Positions 15,748-25,351 of a stretch of 64,000 nucleotides of DNA are shown in pieces (the first letter of the stretch is position 1; every line of letters starts with the position of its first letter). The notes under the pieces are model-generated. The model did no database searches and was not told where the DNA came from. It saw nothing but the letters and a program-made list of their open reading frames with translations. The stretch covers positions 124,001 to 188,000 of the forward strand of contig NZ_VTFS01000002.1 in NCBI RefSeq assembly GCF_009671245.1, in the 5' to 3' direction. The translations under genes and the position numbers were made by a program. Origin of the DNA: Marinicella rhabdoformis. GTDB lineage: Bacteria > Pseudomonadota > Gammaproteobacteria > Xanthomonadales > Marinicellaceae.

Positions 15748-18690
15748 TTATTCAAATGTGTTTTGAAATATGGGGTCTCCATCCATTAAAAATTGTATGA
15801 TTTGTGGAGCGTCGGGATTGCTTTCAATGTTTATGATATTTCCTTGCTGCAAATCACACAGGTTAGAGAAAACAGACCCGTCAGGACATTGTTTGTTATC
15901 GTAAACTTCATTGAACAAAAAATCATCAATGCCAATATCTGTAGAAAGTTTATAATCATTGTTGCTATATAAATAAGTTGGAGATACGCCCCTTCCTAAA
16001 TCGTTCAAAATGACACGCTCTGCCAAGTTTTGGTTTTGCCAAATATCGACTGTGGCACCGTTGATGGGTGTTTGGGTCCGGTTATCGAGCAGTTCAAAAT
16101 ACAATCCATTTTTTCTATATGTCGTAAAATCAATTGTTTGGCCAGCGATGTTATCAACGGTTTTTATGGTTGAGACATCACAGCTGCTTAATGAGTTGTA
16201 GTGACAGCGGTTGTTTGGCCAAGTCACAGGGTGATTCCAGCTTGAGTCAACCAGAAAATAGTAGTCACCGGGCTCTAAATGAATTTGTTCGTTGTTATTC
16301 AGATAAAAAGTTCCTATGTATGATTGACTGTCATCATAAACCTTGAAGTCAAAGCTGGAAATTTCGTCGGTTGTAAATTGGTCTCTTAAGCTGACATTAA
16401 TGACTGGATTTTCAGACATGTCCATACTGATGTCATTAATGTCATTAAGTGCCACTGAGACACCATTGCCATCATTGATATTGCAACCAGATCCCAGCCC
16501 GCCTGGACAGGCGAAATCAGGGTATAAAAGAGTCTGATATTGAAATCCAGAGTTAGATTGAGCTACAAGGTAATAAACTCCTGAATTTAAATTATTTATT
16601 TCAGTGATTCCAGCACCGTTACTGAACCCATAAGCAACCCTTTCTGCCTGGTCATTATAAGCAGATACAATCATATTGGTTATGGGTTGATTTTCAAATG
16701 TTGTTGTAACATGAATACTTCCTAAGGTATTGAGTACGGCATCTGAAATCACAACTGTTTGTCCCGCTTCAGCAGTGATGGTTTGACCTTGGTTTAGGCA
16801 CTCTGAGGTTAAATATGATTCGCAAACAATACCAGGGTAAACACCATAAATACCGTTGTAACTGAAAGACAGTTTGAAGTTTTGAAAAGGAATGGACCAA
16901 TTTAAAATTTGTCCAAGTTCATTGGTATAGGCAGAAGTATTTGTATTTGTACTGCCAATGGGGTGTGCTCGAACACGGACGCTTTCAGCTATATCGCCAC
17001 CATAGTATGTAAGGTAATCAATGCTCAGTTTGCCTTTTGATTTTAGTTGAATATTAGCTGCAGTTGTTTGATTTGGTGTGATAGTCAATGGATTGTAATC
17101 ACTCACGACACAGCTGTCATCACACACGATTCCACCGTTAAAAGTGTCGAGGTGTTCGTTGTTCCCCAATGCTTTTGTTACATATTCGGCGTCTGTAGGC
17201 AAATCCCCAATAAATGTATAAAAACCATCCTCGTTCGTAGTTGTACCGGCCAGATAAGCTAAGTTGTTTTCATTGAGGGAGTATAAATGAACAGAATGAT
17301 ATGGCATGAAGTCACCGTTTGCATCCCTTACTCTGCCTCTGATTTTCAGCCTAGAAGCGAGCACCATGTTGATGGTTTTAGTTTGTCCCAGTTGTGCATT
17401 GATGTTACTTCCTTGGTCAATCTGACAGTTATCAAAACAGCTGATGTTGTTATAAAGTTCGCTGTTATAGCCCGCCAAATCGACTTTTAATTTGATGTTG
17501 CCTGAAGCTTGAATGAAAGTGTTAGTTGGGTTCGAATATTGTGTGAATGATGTCAATAAGTTGTTATCTTTGTATATTGAAACTTGTGGCCTATTGTTAC
17601 CAACAGTACTGTAGCTGTTAATGTTTAAAATAAGCTCAAACTTGGAATCAAATTGCATGTTGTAATTTCTGTATTGACCTGTAGATATTGTCGTTGTTGA
17701 AGCTTCATCAGGGTCACAATCGCTGGTTTCAAAGCAGCTTGTACCACCCCAATATTTAGACATGTGAATGCTGTCATCATCAAATGAAAAGAAAAAGCGA
17801 TAATAACCTGTTCTTAAAGTTTTTGTGATTGATTGTGAGCCTTGCGGTAAGAAAACAGTGTCTACTGTATAGTTGTTGTTTGCATCAATAATCTGTAAAT
17901 ACCCATTATCTTGTAATTCATTGTAATTGAATGTGACAGATGCAATGGGTGCCATTTGAAAGTTTTTTCCAGAAACATGGCTGTTATAGTTGGAAATTGA
18001 AATGGTGTTACCCAGTGTGGTCTGACAAGAAGTTGTTGGGCAAGGAATGTTGTTATAAAGCTCGGTTATGTGATTATAAGCTTTGGCTTTGATTTTATAA
18101 CTGCCTGGGACCAAGCCATGAAAAGTATAGTTACCATCCTCTAAGTAATGGTTTGAGCTTGAAAAGTACAGTTTGTATGAGCCAGATTGGTTGCGTTTAT
18201 ATATGTTAAGAGTAGAGATTAATGCTTCGTTTTGATTGTCAGTAACCCTGCCAGAAATAGAAGAGCCTTTAATTAACGTGATGTTGATGTTATTGACACT
18301 TTGGCCCTGAGATACTTGTATCGGTGTTCCAATGGTGACATTGTCACATCTATAAATGGGGCTTTCAGGGTTTATGCATAACCGGTTTCCATAAAGGGTT
18401 GGTAAACCTTCATAATTTATTCCCCAAAATGTTTCATAGCTGTAACCTAAAACATAATAACGACCGCTGTTTAAACCAGTGAATGAATAGTTACCATTGC
18501 TTAAGCTGCTTCTTTTGACCCAATTTCCATTAGTGTCATACAGTTCAACCCTTAAATCACTGCTGTTGTTTACTCCGGTTAATGTGCCAGAAATAGAGGC
18601 TGTGTTAGCAAGTTTGGGGTTGTTTTTTGTGTCTGCACTCGGTTGTGAAGAGAGGACAAATAATGTCATGAGGAGGATGAGCTTTTTCAT
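15748..18690 (-). CDS. Large exported protein with repeated carboxypeptidase-regulatory-like domains
   Basis: A 980-residue exported protein. Signal peptide at residues 1-19 (MKKLILLMTLFVLSSQPSAD). The body is about eight to ten beta-sandwich repeats of the CarboxypepD_reg/SdrB type, seen as SISGTLTGV..., SISGRVTDNQ..., KIRGRVRDANGDF..., each with a GNYSFTGLNSGRYYV-like strand pair. Repeats often end in a paired-Cys segment such as CPTTSCQTT and FDNCQIDQG, suggesting disulfides. The protein ends PIFQNTFE, a variant of the IFxxGFE tail found on other exported proteins here. Probably cell-surface or secreted; ligand unknown. Single gene with its own terminator. Confidence 0.82.
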   Translation of the reverse strand: MKKLILLMTLFVLSSQPSADTKNNPKLANTASISGTLTGVNNSSDLRVELYDTNGNWVKRSSLSNGNYSFTGLNSGRYYVLGYSYETFWGINYEGLPTLYGNRLCINPESPIYRCDNVTIGTPIQVSQGQSVNNINITLIKGSSISGRVTDNQNEALISTLNIYKRNQSGSYKLYFSSSNHYLEDGNYTFHGLVPGSYKIKAKAYNHITELYNNIPCPTTSCQTTLGNTISISNYNSHVSGKNFQMAPIASVTFNYNELQDNGYLQIIDANNNYTVDTVFLPQGSQSITKTLRTGYYRFFFSFDDDSIHMSKYWGGTSCFETSDCDPDEASTTTISTGQYRNYNMQFDSKFELILNINSYSTVGNNRPQVSIYKDNNLLTSFTQYSNPTNTFIQASGNIKLKVDLAGYNSELYNNISCFDNCQIDQGSNINAQLGQTKTINMVLASRLKIRGRVRDANGDFMPYHSVHLYSLNENNLAYLAGTTTNEDGFYTFIGDLPTDAEYVTKALGNNEHLDTFNGGIVCDDSCVVSDYNPLTITPNQTTAANIQLKSKGKLSIDYLTYYGGDIAESVRVRAHPIGSTNTNTSAYTNELGQILNWSIPFQNFKLSFSYNGIYGVYPGIVCESYLTSECLNQGQTITAEAGQTVVISDAVLNTLGSIHVTTTFENQPITNMIVSAYNDQAERVAYGFSNGAGITEINNLNSGVYYLVAQSNSGFQYQTLLYPDFACPGGLGSGCNINDGNGVSVALNDINDISMDMSENPVINVSLRDQFTTDEISSFDFKVYDDSQSYIGTFYLNNNEQIHLEPGDYYFLVDSSWNHPVTWPNNRCHYNSLSSCDVSTIKTVDNIAGQTIDFTTYRKNGLYFELLDNRTQTPINGATVDIWQNQNLAERVILNDLGRGVSPTYLYSNNDYKLSTDIGIDDFLFNEVYDNKQCPDGSVFSNLCDLQQGNIINIESNPDAPQIIQFLMDGDPIFQNTFE

Positions 18691-18909
18691 TGTTATTTCT
18701 GTAGAAAACTGGGGGCGTATTATATAGGTATTTAAGTGAAAAAGTCAGAATGAACTAGAATTGTCATTTGAAATTTTATTTTTCAGAAAGACAAAACAGT
18801 TCAGAAAGATTGTTATGGGGTGCTATACTCATAATATTAAGCTAAACAATCTGGTACAAATGGAATATTCATTATTCTAATGCCTTTGCTAATCAAATTA
18901 TTAATAAAT

Positions 18910-20541
18910 ATGAAAATAACTTTAATCACGGCTTTGATCTTGATCAGCCAAATAACAACAGCAACAGAATACTTTATTTCGCCACAAGGTGATGACAATA
19001 ACAGTGGTACTTTGAACAGCCCTTGGAAAAGCTTGTCTCACGGCTTCAACCAAGTTCAAGATGGAGATACATTAACCCTGAGGGGAGGTGTTTATCGCTT
19101 GATTGAAGAAACGGATTTAAATACCATCAACACACCGAACCTGACCTTACAATCATACTCAGATGAAACAGTCGATATTTTAGGCTCTTATGGCACAGCA
19201 AATGATACCTGGGAAATATATGACGCCAATATTTGGCGAATTTCAGCCGAAGTCTTGTCGAGTGATCCCAAAGGCATGTTCAATGGCCATACACGGGTCG
19301 ATCATCAATCCGATTTAGACGGTGGTCGTGACCATGACCATGTCAGTAACCTTGTTGAGCCCAACCATTGGACGAAAGCTGACATCAATGGCACACAATG
19401 CTTTGCAGATAATGCGGGCTGTTATATTTATTTGTATCCAGCGATTGGAGAAGTGCCAAACAATGAAGTCTATGAATTGTCACAACGCAGCTTAGGCCGC
19501 GTGGCCGCCAATGGTCATCACATGGTGGTCCGTAATTTGAATTTTTATTATACCCAAAGTGCCCCCATATTTTTTGAAGGCGCTGATTTTATTACCCTAG
19601 AAAATAACAGTTTTGGGCACACCTCAAATGGCAATGACAATTCTTACGCCGTGCGCATTTGGGATTCAAAAGGCAGTGTGGTGCGAAATAACAGGGTTTT
19701 CGATTCTGTCTATTGGGGTGGCACATCAAACAGTAAAGGCATCAGTTTCATGGTTACTAAACCGGGTGAGCCGAACATTGTTGAATACAATGAGATTTAC
19801 GACATCCCAGGTCGTTCAGCAGTGGGTACCAAAGGCGGAACCTCAAACTTAATCGTTCGCTACAACTATATTCATGATGTGTTCATGGCTTTCGAGCCGG
19901 GTAGTTTTCGTTGTGTATGGTCCTCAAGTAATAATGATGGCTGTCAAGAAACAGATGAGGAATACAGACCTGCAGGTGACTGGAAAATTTATGGAAATAT
20001 TGTAGTCCGCTCTGAAATAGGCTTGTGGCTGCCTACATACAATGCCGATAATGACAATAATTTATTATACAACAACGTTTTTTATGATGTTAAATCGGGT
20101 GTGCAAATTGGTTGGGACGATACATTTGGCACCGTCATCAGTAATAACATTTTTGTTAACAATGAAGTGGGTATCTACTTATACAGTGGAGGCACCACCA
20201 CCACAGTAGATGATTATCTGGATCAGTTCGTTTCTCACCACAATTTGTATTTCAATAACAGTCATGCAGACATACATTTAAGGCCCAACTGGGGCGGAAA
20301 CTTTTACAGCGGAACACCTTATGATTTAGCCTCATTCAGTAGTCAATTTTCTGGCAGAGAATACAACTCGTTAAATGCCGACCCTGAATTTACCAACACC
20401 GTTGATTTTGAATTGATGGAAAGCAGTCCAGCAGTGGCTGTAGGAGATGGTTCATTATGGAATTTACCCTCGGTGGATATCGGTGCGTATCCATTGGGCT
20501 CGAGCCCTGATTTGATTTTTAAACATGGCTTTGATGACTGA
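18910..20541 (+). CDS. Exported right-handed parallel beta-helix protein
   Basis: A 543-residue protein. From ATG 18910 it has a clean signal peptide (MKITLITALILISQITTAT); an in-frame ATG at 18880 would add ten residues, and neither has a good ribosome site. Mature N-terminus EYFISPQGDDNNSGTLNSPW and then DGDTLTLRGGVYR match the DUF1565/polysaccharide-lyase-like start of secreted beta-helix proteins. Asn-rich coils (NNSFGHTSNGNDNS, NNRVFD) follow. It ends SPDLIFKHGFDD, the shared tail. It could act on a polysaccharide, but no catalytic residues are identified. Confidence 0.82.
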   Translation: MKITLITALILISQITTATEYFISPQGDDNNSGTLNSPWKSLSHGFNQVQDGDTLTLRGGVYRLIEETDLNTINTPNLTLQSYSDETVDILGSYGTANDTWEIYDANIWRISAEVLSSDPKGMFNGHTRVDHQSDLDGGRDHDHVSNLVEPNHWTKADINGTQCFADNAGCYIYLYPAIGEVPNNEVYELSQRSLGRVAANGHHMVVRNLNFYYTQSAPIFFEGADFITLENNSFGHTSNGNDNSYAVRIWDSKGSVVRNNRVFDSVYWGGTSNSKGISFMVTKPGEPNIVEYNEIYDIPGRSAVGTKGGTSNLIVRYNYIHDVFMAFEPGSFRCVWSSSNNDGCQETDEEYRPAGDWKIYGNIVVRSEIGLWLPTYNADNDNNLLYNNVFYDVKSGVQIGWDDTFGTVISNNIFVNNEVGIYLYSGGTTTTVDDYLDQFVSHHNLYFNNSHADIHLRPNWGGNFYSGTPYDLASFSSQFSGREYNSLNADPEFTNTVDFELMESSPAVAVGDGSLWNLPSVDIGAYPLGSSPDLIFKHGFDD

Positions 20542-20611
20542 AGCTGTCTACAGTGCTTCATGAAGAAAAATCAGGTACTTTGTTTGGTGGTGTGGTTTCA
20601 GTAGTGTACAA

Positions 20612-20663
20612 AAAACGCTTTAGTTTAAATCAGATGCTGTATATGATGGTGAGCGTTTTTTTA
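20612..20663 (+). terminator. Possible long-loop terminator
   Basis: AAAAAACGCT (20612-20621) and AGCGTTTTTT (20654-20663) form a ten-base stem around a 32-base loop, ending in a T run. It lies between the beta-helix gene and the 20687 gene; the long loop makes it uncertain. Confidence 0.45.
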
Positions 20664-20686
20664 CAGATAGCATGTTGGGTTAAAAT

Positions 20687-21094
20687 ATGAAAAATTTGTT
20701 GTTCTATGCGTTTTTTATTTTCATCGCATACAAAGGCTGGACGCATTTTGTAGGATCTGAAATTGAAATGGATAAAAATGAAAATGGATTCTCTGACATA
20801 TACATGCCGAATAACTTTAAATCAGACGTGGTTTATATCGTCGCCCCAAAAAACTGTCCTAAAAAGGCAGGAAAAAGAGCAGATGCCTTAGAGCTGGCGC
20901 TCAAAAGTCGTGGTGTTACTGTTGTTAGAAGTAACAGTGTTAGCATAAATGCCATTGAACCCAGTGAAGAAACCATATCTAAAATTGAACGTTCATCGAC
21001 GGTGTTGAGGGGAACCATTCCAGCAGTATTCTTCAATGGTATGGCCAGTTCAAACCCTACTGCTGATGAAGTGTTTGCTCAGTGGAGAGGATAA
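20687..21094 (+). CDS. Small membrane-anchored protein, possible thioredoxin-like fold
   Basis: A 135-residue protein I do not recognise. Residues 1-19 are one hydrophobic anchor (MKNLLFYAFFIFIAYKGWT). The remainder has VVYIVAPKNCPKKAGKRADALELALKSRG followed later by TIPAVFFNG, a beta-alpha pattern with a cis-Pro-like IPAVF that recalls glutaredoxin/thioredoxin folds. It has a single Cys (NCPKK) rather than CxxC. Single gene between the beta-helix and Bax-inhibitor genes. Confidence 0.7.
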   Translation: MKNLLFYAFFIFIAYKGWTHFVGSEIEMDKNENGFSDIYMPNNFKSDVVYIVAPKNCPKKAGKRADALELALKSRGVTVVRSNSVSINAIEPSEETISKIERSSTVLRGTIPAVFFNGMASSNPTADEVFAQWRG

Positions 21095-21120
21095 TAAATA
21101 CCAGATTGTTTGATAAGCCA

Positions 21121-21780
21121 TCAATCATCTCCAAAGCCCAAAGAGTCGAGTAAAGAAAGCAGGTGGGCGTGTAAACCAACAATGTCTATCAACAATTCAA
21201 ATCCTGCGATGGCTGAGGAATCCTGTTCATCATGATGTAAAATGATCTGGCTTGTGTCATAAAGTATCCAGCCAGAAAATGCCAACACCCCTAAGCCACT
21301 GATAAACAGGGTAAAAAAAGGAATGTCGATGAAGATGGACACAAGCATGGCACCAATGATGATGTAAAAAGCCATGTTCAATATGCCCAAAAGGAATGAA
21401 AAGTCTTTCTTTGTGCCCCAAACATAGCTTGATAAACCAACGAAGCCCACAATGGTCATCACGCTTGCAGTAAAAAATACGTCAGGTTTCTCATGAGCAA
21501 CCAAGCCCAAAAATAAACCAGTAATGACTGTGAATAAAGGCATGACAATTTTAATGGGATTGCGCCAACCAAACCAACCACAGGCTACCCAAATGGCAAT
21601 GTCAGCAAAGAGTAAAGGCCACTTCAACGCGTCTGGAAAAAAGTTGTATGAAAACAAGCCCAGAACGAAAATTCCAAACAACGACAGCAACAAATAACCA
21701 TACGCTTCAGCGATGAATTTATTCACACCTTGTGGAAACTCTTTGATTTCTTCAGCGGTTAATTCTGATACATAACTCAT
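21121..21780 (-). CDS. Bax inhibitor-1/YccA family membrane protein
   Basis: A 219-residue inner-membrane protein with seven hydrophobic segments. The C-terminal LYDTSQIILHHDE...ELLIDIVGLHAHLLSLLDSLG is the family signature (YDTSQI plus a final amphipathic segment). Bacterial members such as YccA and YbhL modulate FtsH or act as pH-sensitive cation leaks; which applies here is unknown. Single gene. Confidence 0.85.
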   Translation of the reverse strand: MSYVSELTAEEIKEFPQGVNKFIAEAYGYLLLSLFGIFVLGLFSYNFFPDALKWPLLFADIAIWVACGWFGWRNPIKIVMPLFTVITGLFLGLVAHEKPDVFFTASVMTIVGFVGLSSYVWGTKKDFSFLLGILNMAFYIIIGAMLVSIFIDIPFFTLFISGLGVLAFSGWILYDTSQIILHHDEQDSSAIAGFELLIDIVGLHAHLLSLLDSLGFGDD

Positions 21781-21879
21781 ATAAACTTCCTTGTATTTTT
21801 TTCGATTAAATTATAGCTTGGCTTGTATAAAAAAACATACAACAGGATGCAAATATTCAAATTCATGTTACTGAATAAC

Positions 21880-21996
21880 GGTAGGATGGACTTCGCCCAT
21901 AATTTTCTTTTTTTCTTCTGTTGGATAAAAGAAAGTGGCATTACTACAGGGTGAAATATATCAATCAATGTTGTGATGGGCAAAGCCCAAGTTACC
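21880..21996. repeat. REP-like imperfect inverted-repeat element
   Basis: GGTAGGATGGACTTCGCCCA at 21880-21899 is mirrored by TGGGCAAAGCCCAAGTTACC at 21977-21996, about three quarters complementary. Similar GTAGGTTGGACTTCG sequence recurs at 23683-23697, so these belong to a dispersed palindromic family of the GTAGGTTGGGCTT type seen in proteobacteria. Confidence 0.55.
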
Positions 21997-22004
21997 TTAC
22001 TTTA

Positions 22005-22058
22005 GGTTTTGACGCCTTAAGGTTTTGGCCCCTTATGGTTTTGACACCTTAAGGTTTT
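22005..22058. repeat. Tandem 16-bp repeats
   Basis: Three 16-base units, 22005-22020, 22021-22036 and 22037-22052, of the form GGTTTTGRCNCCTTAW, then a partial fourth. The unit junctions make CCTTAAGG palindromes. It lies about 90 bases upstream of the DUF11 protein gene. The 21781-22143 gap otherwise holds only the REP-like element above. Confidence 0.8.
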
Positions 22059-22143
22059 TTTAGGTGGTTCTAAAAGGAGCAAAAAAATTGACTTGGCATA
22101 GATTCTGTTCGAGAATAAATATAGACTTTATTTGGTGAACAGC

Positions 22144-23604
22144 ATGAACAAAGCAGGTTATTTATTGATTTTTGTGAGTATTTTAGCTTTTGCAGGCAAT
22201 ACGCTATGGACAGTACAACAATCACCCACAGCGGAAGTTTTTAATGGCATTTCTTCGTCCGATCAAAATTTCACGGTAGCTGTTGGGAATAATGGTGTCA
22301 TTGTGCATTACATCGATGGCGCGCCAGGCACATTGATACCATCGGGTACCACGGAAAATCTATATGACGTTTATGTGGGTTCTAAAAATTTGGCCATCGC
22401 TACAGGCAATGATGTTGTTTTGAGGTGGGATGGTGTTGTTTGGGAAGAAGTGACTTCAGGCTCAAACGACATTCCTTTTACAGGCACTTGGATAACGCCA
22501 GAACAAGATGTCATGTTCTACCAAAGTTTAGGCTTTTTTAATTTTATATGTCCAAACCTGCCAGGTGTTGAACCAGGCGATCAACCATTCTGCCGGGGTT
22601 TCAATGAACCCATGTTAACAGCCTGTGGAAACAGTGGAGACATAAAGTTTATTTTCGACAACGGAGATATATTGCAATTGAATAATAACTTAGGAGAAAT
22701 CAATGGCGATGGTTTGGTTCATGATGAAGCCAGTGATTTGTCATTGACTGCAGCTTGGGTAGAAAATAACAATTGTACTTTTGGTTTTGTTCCACCTCGA
22801 GAAATTATGGCCATCAGAAACACCAACGAATTTTGGTTGTTCGACGGCAGCTCTTGGTCAAATTTAAACGTCACAGTTCCAAATGATCAAACGCTGTCAT
22901 GGTTGGGTGGCGTTTCTATCAATGCCCTTTGGGCAGTCGGTTTTAAACCAGACGGCAATGGCGGGAATGAAGCTGTGCTTTGGCATTATGACGGAGCCAC
23001 TTGGGTTGAAGATGCTTCCTTGCCTGCAGGCATGCCAGGTTTAACGGACGTTGCAGTACATTTTGGTCTGGTGGATTTAATATTTACTGATGGTTTTGAA
23101 CCCATAATTCAAAGGGTTCCAGAATTAGGTGCATTTACCATTGATATTTTGGCTGCTGCTGAAGAAGGGAAAATGATTAAAGGTGAAATTGCATCACAAT
23201 TTTTCACCACAACTGTAGCCGATATTAAAGTTACTAAATCATTATTGACCGCAGAACCTATAAGCCAGAATGACGTCATCACCTATGAGCTAACCATTGA
23301 AAATTTGGGCCCCCAATCGGCTTCATCAGTAACTTTTGGTGACATGTTTCGCAAGAACATGCATCTGGTAACTGATGGCTGTACTACAGAGGAAGAGTTT
23401 GATACCTTGGACGTTCAAATGAGAAAAACGGTCATACCGCTTCTTGAGGTTGGTCAATCTATCACATGTACCATGTCATTTTTGGTTGTATCAGCTGCAG
23501 GAACAGAACTGGTCAACAGTGCCCTCGCTACTGATAATTCTGACAATAATGTTGATTTCAATAAATCAAACAACGTGGTTACGATCAAAACGATGGTGCA
23601 GTAA
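22144..23604 (+). CDS. Exported protein with an internal IFTDGFE motif and C-terminal DUF11 domain
   Basis: A 486-residue protein. Start ATG 22144 gives a signal peptide (MNKAGYLLIFVSILAFAG); an upstream in-frame GTG at 22132 is less likely. Residues about 20-310 look like a beta-propeller-type repeat region with several WDG/YDGA segments (LRWDGVVWEEV, FDGSSWSNL, HYDGATWVED). Then comes VDLIFTDGFEP, the tail motif found at the very C-terminus of other exported proteins here, followed by a linker and a DUF11 domain (ADIKVTKSL... to VVTIKTMVQ). DUF11 domains occur in surface adhesins. The internal tail suggests a domain was added after it. Confidence 0.75.
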   Translation: MNKAGYLLIFVSILAFAGNTLWTVQQSPTAEVFNGISSSDQNFTVAVGNNGVIVHYIDGAPGTLIPSGTTENLYDVYVGSKNLAIATGNDVVLRWDGVVWEEVTSGSNDIPFTGTWITPEQDVMFYQSLGFFNFICPNLPGVEPGDQPFCRGFNEPMLTACGNSGDIKFIFDNGDILQLNNNLGEINGDGLVHDEASDLSLTAAWVENNNCTFGFVPPREIMAIRNTNEFWLFDGSSWSNLNVTVPNDQTLSWLGGVSINALWAVGFKPDGNGGNEAVLWHYDGATWVEDASLPAGMPGLTDVAVHFGLVDLIFTDGFEPIIQRVPELGAFTIDILAAAEEGKMIKGEIASQFFTTTVADIKVTKSLLTAEPISQNDVITYELTIENLGPQSASSVTFGDMFRKNMHLVTDGCTTEEEFDTLDVQMRKTVIPLLEVGQSITCTMSFLVVSAAGTELVNSALATDNSDNNVDFNKSNNVVTIKTMVQ

Positions 23605-23681
23605 ATTGGGGCAATATATCTGTATAAAAAGGGCGAATCGATATATGAAGTCTTTTGATGGAATTTAGAATGGTCAATAAA

Positions 23682-23763
23682 TGTAGGTTGGACTTCGCGT
23701 TGCTCGCCTAAGGCGCCTACTTGCCTTAAAGGCCCTGTTGTTGGTTGGCAGACTAACCTACCA
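23682..23763. repeat. REP-like palindromic element
   Basis: Begins TGTAGGTTGGACTTCGC and ends with the inverted ACTAACCTACCAA, with internal GC-rich palindromes. Related at its left end to the element at 21880. It lies downstream of the DUF11 gene, before a terminator. Confidence 0.5.
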
Positions 23764-23778
23764 AATTTCATTTACAAG

Positions 23779-23803
23779 AAAAGGGCCAAAGCGGCCCTTT
23801 TTT
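23779..23803. terminator. Bidirectional terminator
   Basis: AAAGGGCC (23780-23787) and GGCCCTTT (23793-23800) with A and T tracts on both sides. It ends the DUF11 gene on the plus strand and the ALDH gene on the minus strand. Confidence 0.88.
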
Positions 23804-23824
23804 ATTACCTTAATTTACAAAGGA

Positions 23825-25342
23825 CTAGATATCGAATTTGATGCCTTGGGCCAGTGGTAACTCGGTAGAGTAGTTGATGGTGTTGGTTTGTCTGCGCATG
23901 TAAGCTTTCCATGCATCAGAGCCGGCTTCGCGGCCGCCGCCTGTTTCTTTTTCACCACCGAATGCGCCGCCAATTTCAGCACCTGATGTACCGATGTTGA
24001 CGTTTGCGATGCCACAATCGGAACCAGCTGATGACAAGAATTGCTCGGCTTGACGCAGGTCGTTGGTGAAGATGGCAGATGACAAGCCGTGTGCCACGTC
24101 ATTTTGTGCTTCAATCACAGCATCCAAGTCGTTGAATGTCATGACGTACAAAATGGGCGCGAATGTTTCGGTTTTAACCACTTCCCAATCGGCTTGGGCT
24201 TTGATCACACAAGGTTCAACAAAATGACCTGGGCCATCAACTTTATTACCACCTGTTAATACTTCACCGCCAGCGGCTTTGGCTTTGGCCACGGCACTGA
24301 GGTAGTTGTTGACAGACGTTTCGTCGATCAAAGGGCCCATTAAAGTGTCTGTGTTTAATGGGTTGCCGATGGGCACTTGCTTGTAAGCGTTGACCACTTT
24401 TTCAGTCAATTCTTCGGCGATGTCTTCGTGAACGAAGAGACGACGAGTGGTTGTACAACGTTGACCGGCTGTACCAACTGCACCAAATACAATCGCAGGA
24501 ACGGCCAATTTCAAATCAGCTGATTTATCAACGATCAAGGCGTTGTTACCGCCCAATTCCAACAAAGAACGGCCCATGCGTTTGGCCACTTGAACACCCA
24601 CTTGTTTACCCACTTGGGTAGAACCTGTGAATGACACCAAATTAACGCGCTTGTCATCGACAAATTTCTTCGCCAATTCGTTGCTGTTGTCGTTGAACAG
24701 TAAGAAAATCGGTGGGAATCCTGCATCTTTCAAAGCTTCGTTACAGATGTTTTGGACAGCTACTGAACACAAGGGCACTTTTTGGCTGGGTTTCCAAACA
24801 GAAACATTACCACAAATGGCGGCAACAAAAGCATTCCAAGACCAAACGGCCACTGGGAAGTTAAAGGCTGAAATGATGCCAACCACACCGAGTGGATGCC
24901 ATTGATCATACATCCTGTGACCTGGGCGTTCTGAGTGCATGGTGTTACCGTACATCATGCGAGATTGACCCACGGCAAAATCAGCCATGTCGATCATTTC
25001 TTGAACTTCACCGTCACCTTCAGATTTGATTTTGCCCATTTCGGCAGCAACCAATGAACCCAAAGCATCTTTGTGCTTACGCAAAGCTTCGCCGACCAAA
25101 CGCACGGCTTCGCCACGCAATGGGCCGGGCACTTTACGCCATTCTTTGAATACTTCTTCTGCTTTGGTGATGACGTTTTCGTAGTCAGCATCGGATGCTG
25201 AAACGACTTTACCCATCAATTCGCCAGTGGCAGGGTTGTGTGATTCAATCAAACCAGCTGAATCGTCAGTTGACCATTCGTTTGGACCAGTACAAGTACC
25301 GTAGTTAACGTCTTTTAGTCCTAATTCTTTCAAAAAATCCAT
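23825..25342 (-). CDS. amaB: Aldehyde dehydrogenase, ALDH7 (antiquitin/AmaB) type
   Basis: A 505-residue NAD-dependent dehydrogenase whose family oxidises alpha-aminoadipate semialdehyde in lysine breakdown. Catalytic residues are visible: Asn161 (SAFNFP), general base Glu262 (LLELGGNNA) and nucleophile Cys296. The stretch [21 protein letters not shown] is diagnostic of the ALDH7 group rather than betaine or succinate semialdehyde dehydrogenases. It is the last gene of an etfB-etfA-ALDH operon (nine-base gap from etfA). The gene symbol rests on the ALDH7 signature; the substrate is inferred. Confidence 0.85.
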   Translation of the reverse strand: MDFLKELGLKDVNYGTCTGPNEWSTDDSAGLIESHNPATGELMGKVVSASDADYENVITKAEEVFKEWRKVPGPLRGEAVRLVGEALRKHKDALGSLVAAEMGKIKSEGDGEVQEMIDMADFAVGQSRMMYGNTMHSERPGHRMYDQWHPLGVVGIISAFNFPVAVWSWNAFVAAICGNVSVWKPSQKVPLCSVAVQNICNEALKDAGFPPIFLLFNDNSNELAKKFVDDKRVNLVSFTGSTQVGKQVGVQVAKRMGRSLLELGGNNALIVDKSADLKLAVPAIVFGAVGTAGQRCTTTRRLFVHEDIAEELTEKVVNAYKQVPIGNPLNTDTLMGPLIDETSVNNYLSAVAKAKAAGGEVLTGGNKVDGPGHFVEPCVIKAQADWEVVKTETFAPILYVMTFNDLDAVIEAQNDVAHGLSSAIFTNDLRQAEQFLSSAGSDCGIANVNIGTSGAEIGGAFGGEKETGGGREAGSDAWKAYMRRQTNTINYSTELPLAQGIKFDI

Positions 25343-25351
25343 AATAACCTC

